Shown piece by piece: positions 14,101 to 14,550 of a stretch of DNA of 14,550 bases. This DNA is from JACJYC01 sp964558465 (GTDB lineage: Bacteria > Bacteroidota > Bacteroidia > Chitinophagales > Saprospiraceae), in NCBI GenBank assembly GCA_964558465.1, contig CAZLEF010000122.1, forward strand, positions 1-14,550, given 5' to 3'. The notes beneath the pieces are model-generated. The model saw only the letters and a list, made by a program, of their open reading frames with translations, did not search any database and had not been told where the DNA came from. Both the position numbers and the translations under genes were made by a program. Every line of letters begins with the position of its first letter. Position 1 is the first letter of the stretch.

Positions 14101-14443
14101 GGCAGCCGATGGAGTAGGAGGGCTGGTCGTCAAAAATAGGTTTCCACGTGACGCCCGCGTTGGCGGTTTTCCACACCCCGCCGGAGCCGACGGCCACGTA
14201 CCAGACGTTGTCATCGTTGGGGTGGATGGCGATGTCCGCGATCCGGCCCGAAGTGAATGCAGGACCGATACTGCGCAATTTGAGCCCCGAAAAGACGGAC
14301 TCGTTGAGGAGGCCTTTCTGTTTGTCGGGGGTAGCGCCCTGGGCTTCGCCGGCGCCGGGCGGGCGGTCGCCTCGCCGCTGGGCGGATAAGGTTACCGTCA
14401 GCAGGGTGAGGAGGAGGAAGAAGATGTAGCGTTTGGATCTCAT
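11114..14443 (-). CDS. secreted BNR/Asp-box beta-propeller protein ('glycosyl hydrolase', sortilin-like)
   Basis: The 1109-residue protein has a signal peptide at 1-21 (FFLLLTLLTVTLSA-Q). Residues 50-755 hold at least nine Asp-box (S-x-D-x-G-x-T-W) blades: STDDGASW (147), STDGGKTW (198), STDGGETW (256), SANRGASW (306), SDDGGRTF (352), SEDRGDSW (536), TEDGGATW (608), STDRGRTW (664) and TLDGGSKW (708), consistent with one or two beta-propellers. Members are usually labelled glycosyl hydrolases or VPS10/sortilin-like, but no catalytic residues are evident, so a binding or scaffold role is equally possible. A Gly/Arg-rich linker (about 897-912) precedes a strand-rich domain and a helical C-terminal region (950-1095). 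No T9SS sorting domain is seen. The start ATG at 14443 is supported by the signal peptide. The last residues are written in repeat DNA. Confidence 0.9.
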   Translation of the reverse strand: MRSKRYIFFLLLTLLTVTLSAQRRGDRPPGAGEAQGATPDKQKGLLNESVFSGLKLRSIGPAFTSGRIADIAIHPNDDNVWYVAVGSGGVWKTANAGVTWKPIFDDQPSYSIGCLTIDPNNPHTVWVGTGENVGGRHVAFGDGIYKSTDDGASWKNMGLKETQHISKIIVHPANSDVIWVAAQGPLWNKGGERGFYKSTDGGKTWKRTLGDDEWTGVTDIAIDPRNPDVLYAATWQRHRTVWAYMGGGPGSGLHRSTDGGETWEKLTGGLPRSAMGKIGLAISPQNPDVLYAAIELDRTQGAVYRSANRGASWERMSSTVSGGTGPHYYQELYASPHAFDRLYLMDVRIQVSDDGGRTFRQLQERNKHSDNHAIAFRADDPDYLLVGCDAGIYESFDLAENWRFIDNLPVTQYYKVAVDDREPFYHVFGGTQDNGSHGGPSRTDTRNGIRNADWYITLGADGHQSATEPGNPNIGYAETQEGGISRIDRITGEQVFIQPQPGKGEKFERFNWDAPILVSPHKPSRIYFASQRVWRSEDRGDSWTAISGDLTRNQDRMSMPIMGKQQSWDAAWDLKAMSNYNSISSLAESPKQSGLLYAGTDDGLIQVTEDGGATWRKIELGNVSGIPATAFVNDIKADLHDANTVYAAMDNHKNGDFTPYLIKSTDRGRTWTSIRGDLPDKTMVWRMVQDHVAPKLLFAATERGIFFTLDGGSKWMKLGGAPTIAFRDLAIQKRENDLVGASFGRGFFILDDYSVLREISEEKLKQDAALFASRKAWWYAPRSVVNTMGASYYAADNPPFGAVFTYYLKDNLETKQSARKEKERELAKNNQDTPFPGWDALEAERLEEKPMIWLVVKDNDGNVVRRLEGQPRKGLHRTDWDLRMASKNPISLDPPRPGGEGGGGFRRGGGGMMATPGTYSVTLVKQVDGVTTVLAGPQNFEVVPLRQGALPGKPKDEIAAFAKDVQALQAGVSAANQVFTDCKNRIAAMQTAATRTDTDAAQIVAQLHNLKKEVQELDAKINGNQSKEEIGEKNDPNVSSRMFIAMRGLTTYGPTDLHRQSLEIAKAEFRELKLELDDICNNKIPAVERALAAAGAPWIEGQPLQDGRW

Positions 14444-14450
14444 GGTAAAT

Positions 14451-14550
14451 ATGGTTGAATATGGTTTGGAATGGTTTGGGGTTGTTTGTCCGAAGGACTC
14501 CTTTTTGGGAGTTGTTTGGGGTTCCTCGGTTCCTCAGTTTGGAGTTGTTT
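14451..14550. repeat. short direct repeats upstream of the BNR gene
   Basis: Three 10-bp units follow each other, ATGGTTGAAT, ATGGTTTGGA, ATGGTTTGGG (14451-14480), then GTTGTTTG. Two 8-bp units GGTTCCTC follow in tandem (14520-14535), and GGAGTTGTTT occurs twice (14508-14517 and 14541-14550). Small hairpins (for example ACTCC-TTTTTG-GGAGT, 14497-14512) lie between. No TAnnTTTG box was found upstream of the BNR gene in the visible part. The block runs off the window. Confidence 0.55.

Noticed and set aside
14486..14512. Intrinsic terminator near 14497-14512
   Set aside because: The 5-bp stem is weak and has no downstream U-tract on either strand.

Overview
This 14.5 kb window is ordinary chromosomal DNA from a member of the Bacteroidota. 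The phylum call rests on promoter-like boxes of the Bacteroidota type (TAnnTTTG with an upstream TTG) at two divergent junctions, the lack of Shine-Dalgarno sequences, A-rich leaders, signal peptides ending in ...A-Q, and protein families typical of the phylum (PorT-like barrel, BNR-repeat 'glycosyl hydrolase', short Bacteroidota RecQ). A Saprospiria-like lineage (Saprospiraceae/Lewinella/Haliscomenobacter type) is my guess from overall feel and is not proven. No rRNA, tRNA, CRISPR array, phage, plasmid or transposase gene was seen.

Layout from left to right: the 5' end of an exported protein on the minus strand (1-66, running off the window); formate-tetrahydrofolate ligase fhs (197-1867, -) preceded by a lipoprotein-type SAM methyltransferase (1915-2616, -); a strong hairpin (2713-2756); a two-gene unit of a small conserved protein (3525-3818, -) and a PhnP-like metallo-beta-lactamase-fold hydrolase (2751-3515, -), divergent from an outer-membrane beta-barrel protein (3864-4454, +); a Tat-exported PLP-dependent class V aminotransferase-like enzyme (4597-5883, -); a membrane-anchored uncharacterised protein (5978-6514, -) divergent from an A-type Fe-S carrier (6676-7023, +); a two-helix membrane protein (7109-7594, -); a GT4-like glycosyltransferase (7686-8795, -, TTG start); a RecQ-family helicase (8938-10905, -, GTG start); and a 1109-residue secreted BNR/Asp-box protein (11114-14443, -). 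No coherent pathway unites these genes. They look like housekeeping and envelope functions in short transcription units.

The most unusual property is between the genes. Seven of the intergenic junctions carry their own array of short degenerate repeat units, of 7, 8 or 10 bp (never a multiple of 3): 4457-4485, 5884-5939, 7030-7109, 7606-7697, 8831-8878, 11048-11131 and 14451-14535. A further array, 10882-10911, overlaps the 5' end of recQ. Several fold into long inverted repeats. Two run into the 3' end of a gene and supply its stop codon, and the recQ array contains that gene's only canonical start codon. A 23-bp stretch is identical in two arrays 3.4 kb apart, and two related REP-like palindromes bracket recQ. 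I could not identify a new enzymatic or defence system. The repeats are the part that deserves follow-up.
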